DNA of 64,000 bases from Methylomicrobium lacus LW14 (lineage in GTDB: Bacteria; Pseudomonadota; Gammaproteobacteria; Methylococcales; Methylomonadaceae), in NCBI RefSeq assembly GCF_000527095.1, contig NZ_AZUN01000001.1:2108001-2172000 (forward strand). Direction: 5' to 3'. Under the pieces are notes generated by a model. It was not told the origin of the DNA, made no database searches, and was given only the letters and a program-made list of their open reading frames with translations. The position numbers and the translations under genes are program-made. Positions 33,775 to 42,840 of the stretch are shown here, piece after piece (positions within the stretch are counted from its first letter, which is position 1; each line of letters opens with the position of its first letter).

Positions 33775-34296
33775 ATGAAGCCACTCCCTCATCAAGAACT
33801 TCTCGCGATCGTCGATCAAGACGACAACGTCATCGACACCTGCGCCCGGCACATCGTGCATGCAACGGGCCTCATGCACCGTGCGGTGCATATTCTGGTA
33901 TTCGACGAATCCGGCCGCCTGTTCCTGCAAAAACGCTCGATGAGCAAGGACCTGAATCCGGGGCTCTGGGATACCTCGGCCGCAGGGCACGTCGATGCGC
34001 ATGAAGATTATGATGCCAGCGCGCTCAGGGAACTGCGCGAGGAACTCGGCGTCGAGCACGACGGCCCGATCGCGCCGATGCTCAAGCTTCCGCCAACCCT
34101 TGAAAACGGCATGGAGTTCGTCCAGGTCTATCGGATCATGCATAACGGCCCGTTTGTACTGGCGGCGGACGAGATCGACGCCGGCGACTGGTTTACGCCC
34201 GGCGAGATCGACGCCCGCGTGCAGGCCGATGACTTAGAGCTGACGCCGACCTTCAAGATGCTTTGGCGGCACTGGGGGGGCACGGCGAGCGCTTGA
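33775..34296 (+). CDS. Nudix hydrolase of the YfcD / isopentenyl-diphosphate isomerase-like type
   Basis: 173 aa from ATG 33775; the frame is open further 5' but without domain content. The Nudix box is perfect (G-x5-E-x7-REL-x-EE-LG, in GHVDAHEDYDASALRELREE). The opening QELLAIVDQDDNVIDTCARH and LMHRAVHILVFD match the YfcD/IDI-like subgroup. Proteins of this type hydrolyse nucleoside or other diphosphates; the substrate is unknown. It follows the GC hairpin after carbonic anhydrase, so it is probably transcribed separately. Confidence 0.88.
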   Translation: MKPLPHQELLAIVDQDDNVIDTCARHIVHATGLMHRAVHILVFDESGRLFLQKRSMSKDLNPGLWDTSAAGHVDAHEDYDASALRELREELGVEHDGPIAPMLKLPPTLENGMEFVQVYRIMHNGPFVLAADEIDAGDWFTPGEIDARVQADDLELTPTFKMLWRHWGGTASA

Positions 34297-34348
34297 CGCC
34301 CCTATCCTACTTCGCTAGCGGGCGGCAAAGCGCCGCCCGCCCGGCCGA

Positions 34349-35446
34349 TCAGCCCTGCAATGCCCCGCGGATCACCGCCACGATCATTCTGATCGTTGAC
34401 TCGTCCAGCTCCGAACAGATTGGCAAAGACAAACAGTTCGCCGCGACCTGTTCGGTCACCGGCAGTTTGACGCCGGCGCAGGCTTCCTTGAACACGTTTT
34501 GCCGATGCAACGGCACCGGATAATACACCGCGCAGCCGATCTGCTTTTCCTGCAAGGCCTTCATCACCTCGTCGCGGCGGTCGCATAGCAAGGTGTATTG
34601 GTGATACACGTGCTCGCCGACGCCGTCCTCAAAAGGCGTCGCCAACGGCAGATCGGCCATCAGCTCCGAATACAGATGCGCGGCACGGCGGCGCGCCTGA
34701 TTGTAGCGGTCAATGCGCTTCAGCTTGGCGCGCAAAATCACCGCCTGCATTTCATCCAGTCGGCTGTTGTAGCCGATGATGTCGTGATAATAGCGCACTT
34801 TCGAGCCGTGATTGTGCAGCATCTTGAGCGTTTCGGCGGCGGCATCGGAGTTGGTCACGACCAGGCCGCCGTCGCCGTAGGCGCCGAGGTTTTTGCTCGG
34901 AAAGAAGCTGTAAGCGCCCGCATCGCCGATCGCGCCGGTCTGTTTGCCGTTGATCGAGGCGCCGAAAGACTGGCAGCAATCCTCGATCAGTTTCAGATCG
35001 TACTGCTTGCAGATGTCGGCGATCCGCGTCATATCGGCCGGCTGGCCGAACAGATGCACCGGCATGATAGCCTTGGTAAGCGGCGTAATCGCCTGCTCGA
35101 TCGCCTCCGGCGAGATGTTGAAGGTCTTGGGATCGATGTCAACAAACACCGGCTTCGCGCCGACATAGCAGATCGCCTCGGCGGTCGCGATGAAGGTGAA
35201 CGCGGTCGTGATCACTTCATCGCCGGGCCCGATGCCTTCCGCGATCAGCGCCAGGTGTAGCGCATCGGTGCCGGAGGCGACGCCGATAGCATGCTTGACG
35301 CCCAGATAATCGGCGCATTCCTGTTCGAAAGCCTGCACGTTCGGGCCCAGAATGAACGAGCAGTTCGCGATCGTTTCGGCCAGGCCGCGCTCGACTTCGT
35401 CCTTGATTTCAGCGTACTGCGCCTTCAGGTTTACCATTGGTATCAT
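34349..35446 (-). CDS. DegT/DnrJ/EryC1 aminotransferase, candidate GnnB
   Basis: 365 aa. PLP enzyme of the sugar aminotransferase family: GVASGTDALHLALIA, DEVITTAFTFIATAEAI, EDCCQSFGASING, and the PLP lysine in SFFPSKNLGAYGDGG. Such enzymes transfer an amino group from glutamate to a keto-sugar nucleotide. A Gfo/Idh dehydrogenase follows the same strand upstream (35897-36826). Together they match the GnnA/GnnB pair of Acidithiobacillus ferrooxidans, which converts UDP-GlcNAc to the 3-amino derivative used for amide-linked lipid A. An AGGA site precedes ATG 35446. A role in O-antigen amino-sugars is the alternative. Confidence 0.85.
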   Translation of the reverse strand: MIPMVNLKAQYAEIKDEVERGLAETIANCSFILGPNVQAFEQECADYLGVKHAIGVASGTDALHLALIAEGIGPGDEVITTAFTFIATAEAICYVGAKPVFVDIDPKTFNISPEAIEQAITPLTKAIMPVHLFGQPADMTRIADICKQYDLKLIEDCCQSFGASINGKQTGAIGDAGAYSFFPSKNLGAYGDGGLVVTNSDAAAETLKMLHNHGSKVRYYHDIIGYNSRLDEMQAVILRAKLKRIDRYNQARRRAAHLYSELMADLPLATPFEDGVGEHVYHQYTLLCDRRDEVMKALQEKQIGCAVYYPVPLHRQNVFKEACAGVKLPVTEQVAANCLSLPICSELDESTIRMIVAVIRGALQG

Positions 35447-35504
35447 GTTATCTTCCTAAATGTCTCTAAATTCAGTAATGTCCACCGAGAAAATTCCTTT
35501 CTAG

Positions 35505-35578
35505 GTAGGGTGGATAAGCGAAGCGCATCCACCAACGCTGGCCCACAGTGGTGGATGCGCTTCGCTTATCCACCCTAC
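35505..35578. repeat. 29-bp perfect inverted repeat, dispersed element
   Basis: The arms GTAGGGTGGATAAGCGAAGC... (35505-35533) and their exact complement (35550-35578) flank a 16-base loop. A degenerate copy of the same element lies at 48048-48113. It is non-coding in context, though spurious short frames arise from it. Confidence 0.85.
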
Positions 35579-35613
35579 GCATAATCTTAACTGATGTTAC
35601 GCACGATTAAATA

Positions 35614-35878
35614 TCCACGAAAAACTCAAAAAGCACGAAAAAATGGATAAGGAAATTTGATGCAAAGAAGGCAGTTACAAAACTTGTTACGCCTCCATCA
35701 TTGTTGAAATAAAAGCGCTTTTCGCTGCACCGTGAGTGCATAAAGGCGCAGTGCTGAATTACCTGAAAGCGACGGCAATGCACCTGGACTTGCTGCTCAA
35801 CTTTGACCACTATCCGAAAGCAACGGCTGACCGGATTGAGTTATGAAATTTTTCGTGCCTTTCGTGTTTTTTGTGGAC
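35614..35878. repeat. 265-bp segment bounded by CACGAAA/TTTCGTG inverted repeats
   Basis: The left arm begins TCCACGAAAAACTCAAAAAG and the right arm, read on the other strand, begins TCCACAAAAAACACGAAAGG. The pair is imperfect but about 30 bp long. It frames a relic of a GxxExxY gene. The layout resembles a small mobile or captured cassette inserted between the two sugar-nucleotide genes. Confidence 0.5.
35736..35846 (+). pseudogene. C-terminal relic of a GxxExxY family gene
   Basis: One frame reads GAVLNYLKATAMHLDLLLNF and ends ADRIEL with a stop. The GxxExxY family C-terminus has the pattern VLNYLKATGLxLGLLLNFG followed by a short basic tail. Upstream, the rest of the gene is missing or scrambled. 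The fragment sits inside a segment bounded by inverted repeats. Confidence 0.5.
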
Positions 35879-35896
35879 AATGCCTAACATCAGATC

Positions 35897-36826
35897 TTAA
35901 TTTAGCAGCTCCGTAATCCTGATCGCGGTCGCGAGCGCCCTTCTCCCGGCTTCTCCCGGCACCAGCGGTTTTTCGCCGCTTTGGATGCAGGCGATAAAAT
36001 GTTTGATTTCTTCGAGCAAGGCGTCGCTGGTCGCGAACACCGATTCTTCGGTCACGATCTCCGGAATGCCGGGGAACATTTCTTTGTCGCCGGTGCGGTG
36101 CTTGGTCAGCACACGGTTCTGGAAATCGACCGATACATACGAAGACGGCCGGAACAGCCGCATCTTGCGCTCCAGCTTCATGCTGATCCGGCTCGCGGTC
36201 ACATTCGCGACGCAGCCGTTCTTGAACTGCAAACGGGCGTTCGCGATGTCGGTGCCCTGGGTTAAGACGGCGGTGCCGCTCGCGTCGATCCGCTCGACCT
36301 CCGAATCGACCAGCGCCAGGATGATGTCGATGTCATGAATCATCAAGTCGAGCACGACGCTGACATCGTTCGCGCGCGGATTGAACGGCGCCAGCCGGTG
36401 CGATTCGATGAACAGCGGCTTTTCTTCTTTATCGAGCCCGAGCACGGCCGGGTTGAAGCGCTCCAGATGGCCGACCTGCAAAATCCGGTTTTTCTCTTTT
36501 GCAATCGCGATCAGTTCGTCGGCTTCTTCGAGCGTGACCGTGATCGGCTTTTCGACCAGCACATGCGCGCCGGCCAAGAGAAAATCCTTCGACACGCTGT
36601 GATGCAGCGTCGTCGGCACGACCACGCTGACCGCATCGACCTGACCCAGGAGTTCCCGGTAATCGGTCAACGCCTTGGCGCCGTGTTTTTCGGCGATGTT
36701 GCGGGCGGCCGCTGCATCGATGTCGACGACCGCGACCAGTTCCGCATCCGGCAGCGAGGCGTATTTTTCCGCGTGAAACTTGCCGAGATACCCCGTGCCG
36801 ATCACCGCGCATTTTAATTTTTTCAT
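35897..36826 (-). CDS. Gfo/Idh/MocA family dehydrogenase, candidate GnnA
   Basis: 309 aa. The N-terminal Rossmann motif VIGTGYLGKFHAEKYASLP and the EKPITVTLEEADEL segment (EKP motif) are clear. The C-terminal GFO domain has VVLDLMIHDIDIILALVDSE. These enzymes oxidise a sugar hydroxyl to a ketone with NAD+. With the downstream DegT aminotransferase it fits the GnnA step (UDP-GlcNAc to the 3-keto intermediate). The two genes are separated by 450 bp of repeats, an apparent later insertion into a once tighter pair. Confidence 0.85.
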   Translation of the reverse strand: MKKLKCAVIGTGYLGKFHAEKYASLPDAELVAVVDIDAAAARNIAEKHGAKALTDYRELLGQVDAVSVVVPTTLHHSVSKDFLLAGAHVLVEKPITVTLEEADELIAIAKEKNRILQVGHLERFNPAVLGLDKEEKPLFIESHRLAPFNPRANDVSVVLDLMIHDIDIILALVDSEVERIDASGTAVLTQGTDIANARLQFKNGCVANVTASRISMKLERKMRLFRPSSYVSVDFQNRVLTKHRTGDKEMFPGIPEIVTEESVFATSDALLEEIKHFIACIQSGEKPLVPGEAGRRALATAIRITELLN

Positions 36827-37112
36827 CTGTGTTTTCCGGCTATCCGCGTCGGCATCAGATCAACCCGCCTGTTTTGCCGACGCAACAAACCGTCCATTGT
36901 AATGGATGCGTTGATTTAAGCAAATGGCGCAATCTCGCAATGCTCAATCGAGGCCGGCTTCCGCAAGCCTGACCGCCAAACCGGTGCGTTTTCGGCGCGT
37001 AGCGAAAAAAATCTCCTCCCTCCAAAACCGCCCAATAATCGAGCCCGGCCGGCCAATCGATTTATGTTATCCTATAGGGCTTGGTTTTTTTCATAAATTC
37101 CCATATCACTTT

Positions 37113-37751
37113 ATGCGAACTCGCGTTAAAATTTGCGGTTTTACTCGCGCCGAGGATGCGGTACAGGCCGCCAGGCTCGGGGCCGATGCGATCGGGTTGG
37201 TGTTTTATCCGCCAAGCCCTAGGAATGTCGACATCGATCAGGCGCTGCGGATAACCGCCGCCCTGCCCGCGTTTACGACGGTCGTCGCGTTGTTTGTCGA
37301 CGAAGAGGAAGCCAGGATACGCGAGATTTTGCAGAAAGTGCCGATCGATTGCCTGCAGTTTCACGGCGACGAACCGAGCGATGCCTGCCGGATTTACAAT
37401 AAACGCTATATCAAGGCGGTCAGGGTCAGACCTGAAACCGATATTGCGGCACTGGCAGGGCACTATTACGATGCGGCGGGCTTGCTTTTGGATGCCTGGC
37501 ATCCGGATGCGAAAGGCGGCACCGGCAGCCTTTTCGATTGGAACAGGATTCCCGAACACTGCGGCTTGCCGATCATTTTGGCGGGCGGGTTGAATGCGGA
37601 GAACGCCTATGATGCGGTACGGACGGTCAAACCTTATGCGCTGGATGTCAGCAGCGGGGTGGAAGCGGCCAAAGGTGTCAAGGATGCGGCCAGAATGGCG
37701 GCATTTTTGACAGAAGTTAATAAGGGTGACAGAACAAATTATGACAGATAA
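37113..37751 (+). CDS. trpF: Phosphoribosylanthranilate isomerase
   Basis: 212 aa. The hallmark start RVKICGFTRAEDAVQAARLG, FVDEEEARIREIL, LLLDAWHPDAKGGTGSLFDW and ILAGGLNAENAYDAV give a complete TrpF barrel with the catalytic Cys in KICG and the Asp in DAW. It catalyses the Amadori isomerisation in tryptophan synthesis. ATG 37113 is chosen; the frame is open upstream without conserved content. The trpB start overlaps its end by 11 bp. Confidence 0.95.
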   Translation: MRTRVKICGFTRAEDAVQAARLGADAIGLVFYPPSPRNVDIDQALRITAALPAFTTVVALFVDEEEARIREILQKVPIDCLQFHGDEPSDACRIYNKRYIKAVRVRPETDIAALAGHYYDAAGLLLDAWHPDAKGGTGSLFDWNRIPEHCGLPIILAGGLNAENAYDAVRTVKPYALDVSSGVEAAKGVKDAARMAAFLTEVNKGDRTNYDR

Positions 37752-38943
37752 ATACAATATGCCCGATGCTCGGGGCCATTTCGGCCCTTACGGCGGAACC
37801 TTCGTCGCGGAAACGCTGATCCTGCCGATCCAGGAACTCAATGAAGCTTATCATCGCTATATGCAGGACCCGGAATTCCTGGCCGAACTGGATGACGATT
37901 TGCAGCATTATGTCGGCCGGCCGTCACCGCTGTATCATGCCGAGCGCTGGAGCCGCGAACTCGGCGGCGCGCAGATTTATCTGAAACGCGAAGACCTGAA
38001 CCATACCGGCTCGCACAAGATCAACAACACGGTCGGCCAGGCCTTGTTGGCCAAACGCATGGGCAAGACCCGGATCATCGCCGAAACCGGCGCCGGCCAG
38101 CACGGCGTCGCGACCGCGACCGTCGCCGCCCGCCTCGGCCTCGAATGCGTGGTCTACATGGGCGCGGTCGATGTCGCGCGCCAATCGCTGAACGTGTACC
38201 GGATGAAGCTTTTGGGCGCTAAGGTCGTCGCGGTCGAATCCGGCTCGAAAACACTGAAAGACGCGCTGAACGAAGCCCTGCGCGACTGGGTCACCAATGT
38301 CGACAACACTTTCTACATCATCGGCACGGTCGCAGGACCGCACCCGTATCCGGCGATGGTCCGCGACTTTCAGACCATTATCGGCCGCGAAGCGAAGCAG
38401 CAATGCCAGGACATGACAGGGCGCCTGCCCGATGCGCTGGTCGCCTGCGTCGGCGGCGGCTCGAACGCGATCGGCCTGTTTTATCCGTTCATCGATGACG
38501 AGACGGTCAAACTGTACGGCGTCGAAGCGGCCGGCGACGGCATCGAAACCGGACGCCATTCGGCCCCGCTGTCGGCCGGACGCCCCGGCGTACTGCACGG
38601 CAACCGCACTTATTTGATGGCTGACGACGACGGCGAAATCATCGAAACCCATTCGATCTCGGCGGGACTCGATTATCCGGGCGTCGGCCCCGAGCATGCC
38701 TGGCTGAAAGACACCGGCCGCGCGAATTATGTCAGCATCACCGACAACGAAGCGCTGGATGGTTTCTATGCGTTGACGCGGATGGAAGGCATCATTCCGG
38801 CGCTCGAATCGAGCCACGCGATGGCTTATACGATGAAACTGGCGCCGACGATGAACAAAGACCAGATCATCATTGTCAATCTGTCCGGCCGCGGCGACAA
38901 AGATATGCAAACGATGGCCAAACGCGAGGGAATTTTACTGTGA
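37741..38943 (+). CDS. trpB: Tryptophan synthase beta subunit
   Basis: 400 aa. PLP lysine in HTGSHKINNTVGQALLAKRM, ammonia/indole site ETGAGQHGVATATVAARLGL, and CVGGGSNAIGLFYPF are all present. It condenses indole with serine. ATG 37741 is preferred; a GTG at 37726 is in frame. It overlaps trpF by 11 bp and trpA by 4 bp, showing translational coupling. Confidence 0.96.
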   Translation: MTDKYNMPDARGHFGPYGGTFVAETLILPIQELNEAYHRYMQDPEFLAELDDDLQHYVGRPSPLYHAERWSRELGGAQIYLKREDLNHTGSHKINNTVGQALLAKRMGKTRIIAETGAGQHGVATATVAARLGLECVVYMGAVDVARQSLNVYRMKLLGAKVVAVESGSKTLKDALNEALRDWVTNVDNTFYIIGTVAGPHPYPAMVRDFQTIIGREAKQQCQDMTGRLPDALVACVGGGSNAIGLFYPFIDDETVKLYGVEAAGDGIETGRHSAPLSAGRPGVLHGNRTYLMADDDGEIIETHSISAGLDYPGVGPEHAWLKDTGRANYVSITDNEALDGFYALTRMEGIIPALESSHAMAYTMKLAPTMNKDQIIIVNLSGRGDKDMQTMAKREGILL

Positions 38944-39743
38944 GCCGATTAGCCGCCAAATTTGAAGAACTGTCCCAAAACGGCCGCAAGGCGCTGATCC
39001 CTTTCATTACCGCGGGCGATCCGAACCCCGATTTCACGGTACCGCTGATGCACGCGATGGTGCAGGCCGGCGCCGACATCATCGAACTGGGCGTGCCGTT
39101 TTCCGATCCGATGGCCGACGGCCCGGTGATTCAGCGCGCCAGCGAGCGCGCGCTCGAACACAAGATGAGCCTCCGCCGCACCTTGGCGATCGCAATGGAG
39201 TTTCGCCGCACCGACACGAAAACGCCGTTGGTCGTGATGGGTTATTTAAACCCGATCGAAGCGATGGGCTATGAAGGCTTCGCGAATGCGGCACAGAGAG
39301 CCGATATCGACGGCGTCTTGACCGTCGACCTGCCGCCCGAGGAAGGCGAGGCCTGCGCGGCCGAACTGAAGGCGCGCGACATCGATACGATCTTTTTGCT
39401 GGCGCCGAACAGCAGCGCCGAGCGGATCAAAAAAATGGGCGAGATCGGTTCCGGCTACCTCTATTATGTCTCGCTGAAAGGCGTGACCGGCGCGGGCCAT
39501 CTGAATACCGCCGACGTAGAACAAAAACTGAAAGAAATCCGCGCGAACGCAAGCCTGCCGGTCGGCATCGGCTTTGGCGTGAAAGACGCGGAAACCGCGA
39601 AAACCGTGGCTTCACTAGGCGACGGCGTGGTGGTCGGCAGCGCGCTGATCAGCAAAGTCGAAGCGAATCTGGACGATCCGGAGCGCGCAAAAACAGAAAT
39701 CGTCGAGTTGCTGGCCGCGATGCGCCAGGCGATGGATAATTAA
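38940..39743 (+). CDS. trpA: Tryptophan synthase alpha subunit
   Basis: 267 aa starting with GTG that overlaps the trpB stop (GTGA). Catalytic Glu and Asp lie in IIELGVPFSDPMADGP and GVLTVDLPPEE. Further TrpA blocks are FLLAPNSSAERIKKM and YYVSLKGVTGAG. It cleaves indole-glycerol phosphate and channels indole to TrpB. Confidence 0.96.
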   Translation: MSRLAAKFEELSQNGRKALIPFITAGDPNPDFTVPLMHAMVQAGADIIELGVPFSDPMADGPVIQRASERALEHKMSLRRTLAIAMEFRRTDTKTPLVVMGYLNPIEAMGYEGFANAAQRADIDGVLTVDLPPEEGEACAAELKARDIDTIFLLAPNSSAERIKKMGEIGSGYLYYVSLKGVTGAGHLNTADVEQKLKEIRANASLPVGIGFGVKDAETAKTVASLGDGVVVGSALISKVEANLDDPERAKTEIVELLAAMRQAMDN

Positions 39744-39785
39744 AAAAATCACGGCGTCACGACGCTACTACGAGGCAGATAACGA

Positions 39786-40739
39786 ATGAGTTGGTTTCAG
39801 AAACTGGTTCCGTCAACGATCAGAACGGAAAACTCCAATAAAAAAGGAGCCGTGCCTGAAGGCTTGTGGAATAAATGCCCCAGCTGCAATGCGATTCTTT
39901 ACAATCTGGAACTGGAAAGAAATCTGCATGTGTGCCCGAAATGCGAACACCATATGCGCATCTCGGCCCGCACCCGGCTGGACATTTTTCTGGACGAGGA
40001 AGGCCGCGAGGAAATCGGCAAGGGCGTCAAACCGACCGATCCTTTGAAATTCAGGGACAGCAAAAAATACAAGGACCGCATCGTTCAAGCGCAGAAACAA
40101 ACGAAGGAAAGCGATGCGCTGATCGTGATGAGAGGCAAGCTGAAGGGGGCCGACATCGTCGCGGCCGCGTTCGATTTCAGTTTCATGGGCGGTTCGATGG
40201 GTTCGGTCGTCGGCGAGCGCTTCATGCGCGGCGTGAACAGGAGCCTGGAGCTCGGCTGCCCTTTCATCGTGTTTACCGCGAGCGGCGGCGCCCGGATGCA
40301 GGAATCGTTGTTTTCGCTGTTCCAGATGGCGAAGACCAGCGCCACGCTGACCAAATTGTCGGAAGCGGGCATCCCCTACATTTCGTTCATGACCGACCCG
40401 ACCATGGGCGGCGTCTCGGCGAGCCTTGCGATGCTCGGCGACATCAACGCAGCCGAACCGAACGCGCTGATCGGTTTTGCCGGCCCCCGCGTGATTGAAC
40501 AGACCGTGCGCGAAAAACTGCCCGAAGGCTTTCAGCGTAGCGAGTTTTTGCAGGAACACGGTGCGGTCGACATGATCATCGACCGCCGCGACATCCGCGA
40601 CAAAATCGCCAACATCCTGAGTATGTTGTCGCCGGTCAAGATCGAACCCTTGGCGCGCCTGGAATATCTCCACGAGCCCGAACCGGAAAGCGTCGATGAC
40701 GCGGCCGGAGAAAGTCAAATCGTAGCAGAAGACGAGTAG
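39786..40739 (+). CDS. accD: Acetyl-CoA carboxylase carboxyltransferase beta subunit
   Basis: 317 aa. The N-terminal four-Cys zinc ribbon (CPSCNAILYN then CPKCEHHMRI) and the carboxyltransferase core FTASGGARMQESLFSLFQMA and MTDPTMGGVSASLAMLGDI are intact. It forms the carboxyltransferase with AccA (not in this window) for malonyl-CoA synthesis. The acidic C-terminal tail is usual. It sits 42 bp after trpA in the conserved trp-accD-folC order of gammaproteobacteria. Confidence 0.95.
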   Translation: MSWFQKLVPSTIRTENSNKKGAVPEGLWNKCPSCNAILYNLELERNLHVCPKCEHHMRISARTRLDIFLDEEGREEIGKGVKPTDPLKFRDSKKYKDRIVQAQKQTKESDALIVMRGKLKGADIVAAAFDFSFMGGSMGSVVGERFMRGVNRSLELGCPFIVFTASGGARMQESLFSLFQMAKTSATLTKLSEAGIPYISFMTDPTMGGVSASLAMLGDINAAEPNALIGFAGPRVIEQTVREKLPEGFQRSEFLQEHGAVDMIIDRRDIRDKIANILSMLSPVKIEPLARLEYLHEPEPESVDDAAGESQIVAEDE

Positions 40740-40760
40740 TCGATTACCCCCCTATCCTTG

Positions 40761-42035
40761 ATGCCGCGTTTCAATACGCTAAAAGAGTGGCTGGCCTGGC
40801 AAGAAAGCCTGCATCCTTTAGCAATCGACCTGGGACTGGAACGCGTCGCGCGCGTTTTTGCTGCGCTCGATCCGAATTACCGGAAACCGGCCACGATTAC
40901 CGTGGCCGGCACCAACGGCAAAGGTTCCTGCGTCGCCTATCTCGAAACAATTTACCGGGCGCAGGGCTATCGGGTCGGCGCTTACACCTCTCCGCATATC
41001 TTGCGCTACAATGAACGTATCAAGATCGACGGCGTCCCGGCCGCCGACGAGTTGATCTGCGAGGCATTCGCCCGCATCGAAGCGGCTCGCCAAGACATAT
41101 CGCTCAGCTATTTTGAATTCGGCACGCTGGCCGCACTCGATATTTTCTCGCGTCATCAAGTCGATATTCAGATCCTGGAAGTCGGCATGGGCGGTCGTCT
41201 CGACGCGGTCAATATCGTCGACCCGGATGTGGCCCTGATCAGCAGCATCGGCATCGATCATGTCGATTGGCTCGGCCAGACCCGCGAGGAGATAGGCGCC
41301 GAAAAAGCCGGCATTTTCCGCAGCGGATCGCCGGCGATCATCGGCGACCCGGAACCGCCCGCCTCGCTGATCCGATGCGCCAACGACAAAAATGCTAGAC
41401 TGTTTTGCATAAACCATGACTTCAGCTATCGAAAAACCGAGGCCGGCTGGGATTGGCATTGCGGCGACCAGCGCCTCGAGAATTTGCCGCCGCCGGCCCT
41501 GAAAGGCGAACATCAATACCGAAATGCATCTTCGGCGATCCTGGCGGTCAAACAACTATCGGCCATGCTGCCGGTCGGCACCGAGGCGATCCGCCAGGGC
41601 CTTGAAAATGTAAAACTGTCCGGCCGATTTCAATTGATTGATGGTAAAATCCCTCTCCTGTTGGATGTAGGGCATAATCCCGAGGCCGTAAAAACCCTGG
41701 TCGCGTATCTGCGGGAACATTGTCAACACATGCGCATTCGCGCGCTGTTTTCGATGATGAAGGACAAGGACATCAAAAGCGTGCTCGAACTGATGCATCC
41801 CTTGGTTTACGATTGGTTTTTCGCGCCGCTGCCGAATCCCAGGGCGACCAACGAGACACAAATGCGCGCCATTTTCGAGCAATGCGGCATCCAGGATACG
41901 CATTTCGGCTTTCAAAATTTTACCGAGGCGTTTGCCGCCGCAAAAAACCGCTTGCAAGAAGGCGATCTGCTGCTGGTTTTTGGCTCATTTTTTTTGGTAT
42001 CCGATTGCCTCTCCGCGCTAGACAAAGGTGAATGA
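40761..42035 (+). CDS. folC: Folylpolyglutamate synthase / dihydrofolate synthase
   Basis: 424 aa from ATG 40761 (a TTG one codon earlier also fits). The P-loop TVAGTNGKGSCVAYLE, YTSPHILRYNERI, and the Mur ligase-like IGIDHVDWLG and DVGHNPEAVKTL are present. It adds glutamate to dihydropteroate and folates in the cytoplasm. It lies 21 bp after accD and 4 bp before dedD. Confidence 0.95.
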   Translation: MPRFNTLKEWLAWQESLHPLAIDLGLERVARVFAALDPNYRKPATITVAGTNGKGSCVAYLETIYRAQGYRVGAYTSPHILRYNERIKIDGVPAADELICEAFARIEAARQDISLSYFEFGTLAALDIFSRHQVDIQILEVGMGGRLDAVNIVDPDVALISSIGIDHVDWLGQTREEIGAEKAGIFRSGSPAIIGDPEPPASLIRCANDKNARLFCINHDFSYRKTEAGWDWHCGDQRLENLPPPALKGEHQYRNASSAILAVKQLSAMLPVGTEAIRQGLENVKLSGRFQLIDGKIPLLLDVGHNPEAVKTLVAYLREHCQHMRIRALFSMMKDKDIKSVLELMHPLVYDWFFAPLPNPRATNETQMRAIFEQCGIQDTHFGFQNFTEAFAAAKNRLQEGDLLLVFGSFFLVSDCLSALDKGE

Positions 42036-42039
42036 CGAA

Positions 42040-42840
42040 ATGGATCAAGAACTGAAACAACGATTGATCGGTGCGGCTGTCGTCACGGCGCTCGCGGCCA
42101 TTTTTATCCCGATGCTGTTCGACGATCCGGTCGACACCAGCGGCCAGACGGTCAGCGAAATGACGATTCCGGAAGCGCCGGCCAATACGCCTAATGCCGC
42201 CGAAAGCAAATTGCCTACGAATGCCGCGAGCGTCGAAAACGCGGCCGGCAATGCGTTATCGCCTGCCAATCCGCCGGCAACGGATTTTAACGCCGGAGGC
42301 ATTGAAAAGATCGAGCCCGGCCTGCAGGAAAACGCGCCTGTCGATTACGAGCCGCCCGCCGATGTGGAGCCCGGCGCCGATGCCGAAGCGGCCCCGGAGG
42401 AGGAGGCCGAAAGCATCCCGCCCGAGCCGGAACCGATCATAGAGCAAGCTCCGCCGGCACCGAAGAAAAGCACGCCGGCCAAAGCTATCGCGCCGAAAGC
42501 CATCGCTCCGGTTTCCGAGCAGACCCTGCCGGCTCCCGTGGTGAAGCCCGTGCCGGCGAAACCGGTAGAGGCTCCGGCCGCCAAACCTGCGCCCAAAAGC
42601 TCGACGAAATTCGAGCGCTGGACTATCCAGGCCGGCAGCTTCACCAAAAAAGAAAACGCGGCCTTGCAACGCGATAAGCTGCGTAAACTCGGATTTCCCG
42701 CCACGCTGGAAACCTTGTCCACCGGTCAAGGCACCATCTACCGCCTGAAAATCGGCCCCGAACTGGACAAACAACGTGCGCTCGACATACGGAACCGTCT
42801 GAATCAGCAAAATATCAAAACGATTATCCTGGCCGAGTGA
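42040..42840 (+). CDS. dedD: SPOR-domain protein DedD
   Basis: 266 aa. The short cytoplasmic start MDQELKQRLIGAAVVTALAA leads into one transmembrane helix. A long Pro/Ala/Glu-rich periplasmic linker (about 40-190) ends in a SPOR domain (about 193-266: WTIQAGSFTKKENAALQRDK then YRLKIGPELDKQRAL). SPOR domains bind denuded septal peptidoglycan, and DedD promotes cell constriction in E. coli. ATG 42040 is used; the stop overlaps the cvpA start. Confidence 0.93.
   Translation: MDQELKQRLIGAAVVTALAAIFIPMLFDDPVDTSGQTVSEMTIPEAPANTPNAAESKLPTNAASVENAAGNALSPANPPATDFNAGGIEKIEPGLQENAPVDYEPPADVEPGADAEAAPEEEAESIPPEPEPIIEQAPPAPKKSTPAKAIAPKAIAPVSEQTLPAPVVKPVPAKPVEAPAAKPAPKSSTKFERWTIQAGSFTKKENAALQRDKLRKLGFPATLETLSTGQGTIYRLKIGPELDKQRALDIRNRLNQQNIKTIILAE

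Noticed and set aside
34598..35260. A 220-codon plus-strand frame
   Set aside because: Antisense to the DegT aminotransferase, which has a full set of PLP motifs.
35607..35810. A 67-codon minus-strand gene
   Set aside because: It covers the GxxExxY relic and the inverted-repeat arm, has no motif and is better explained as non-coding repeat DNA.
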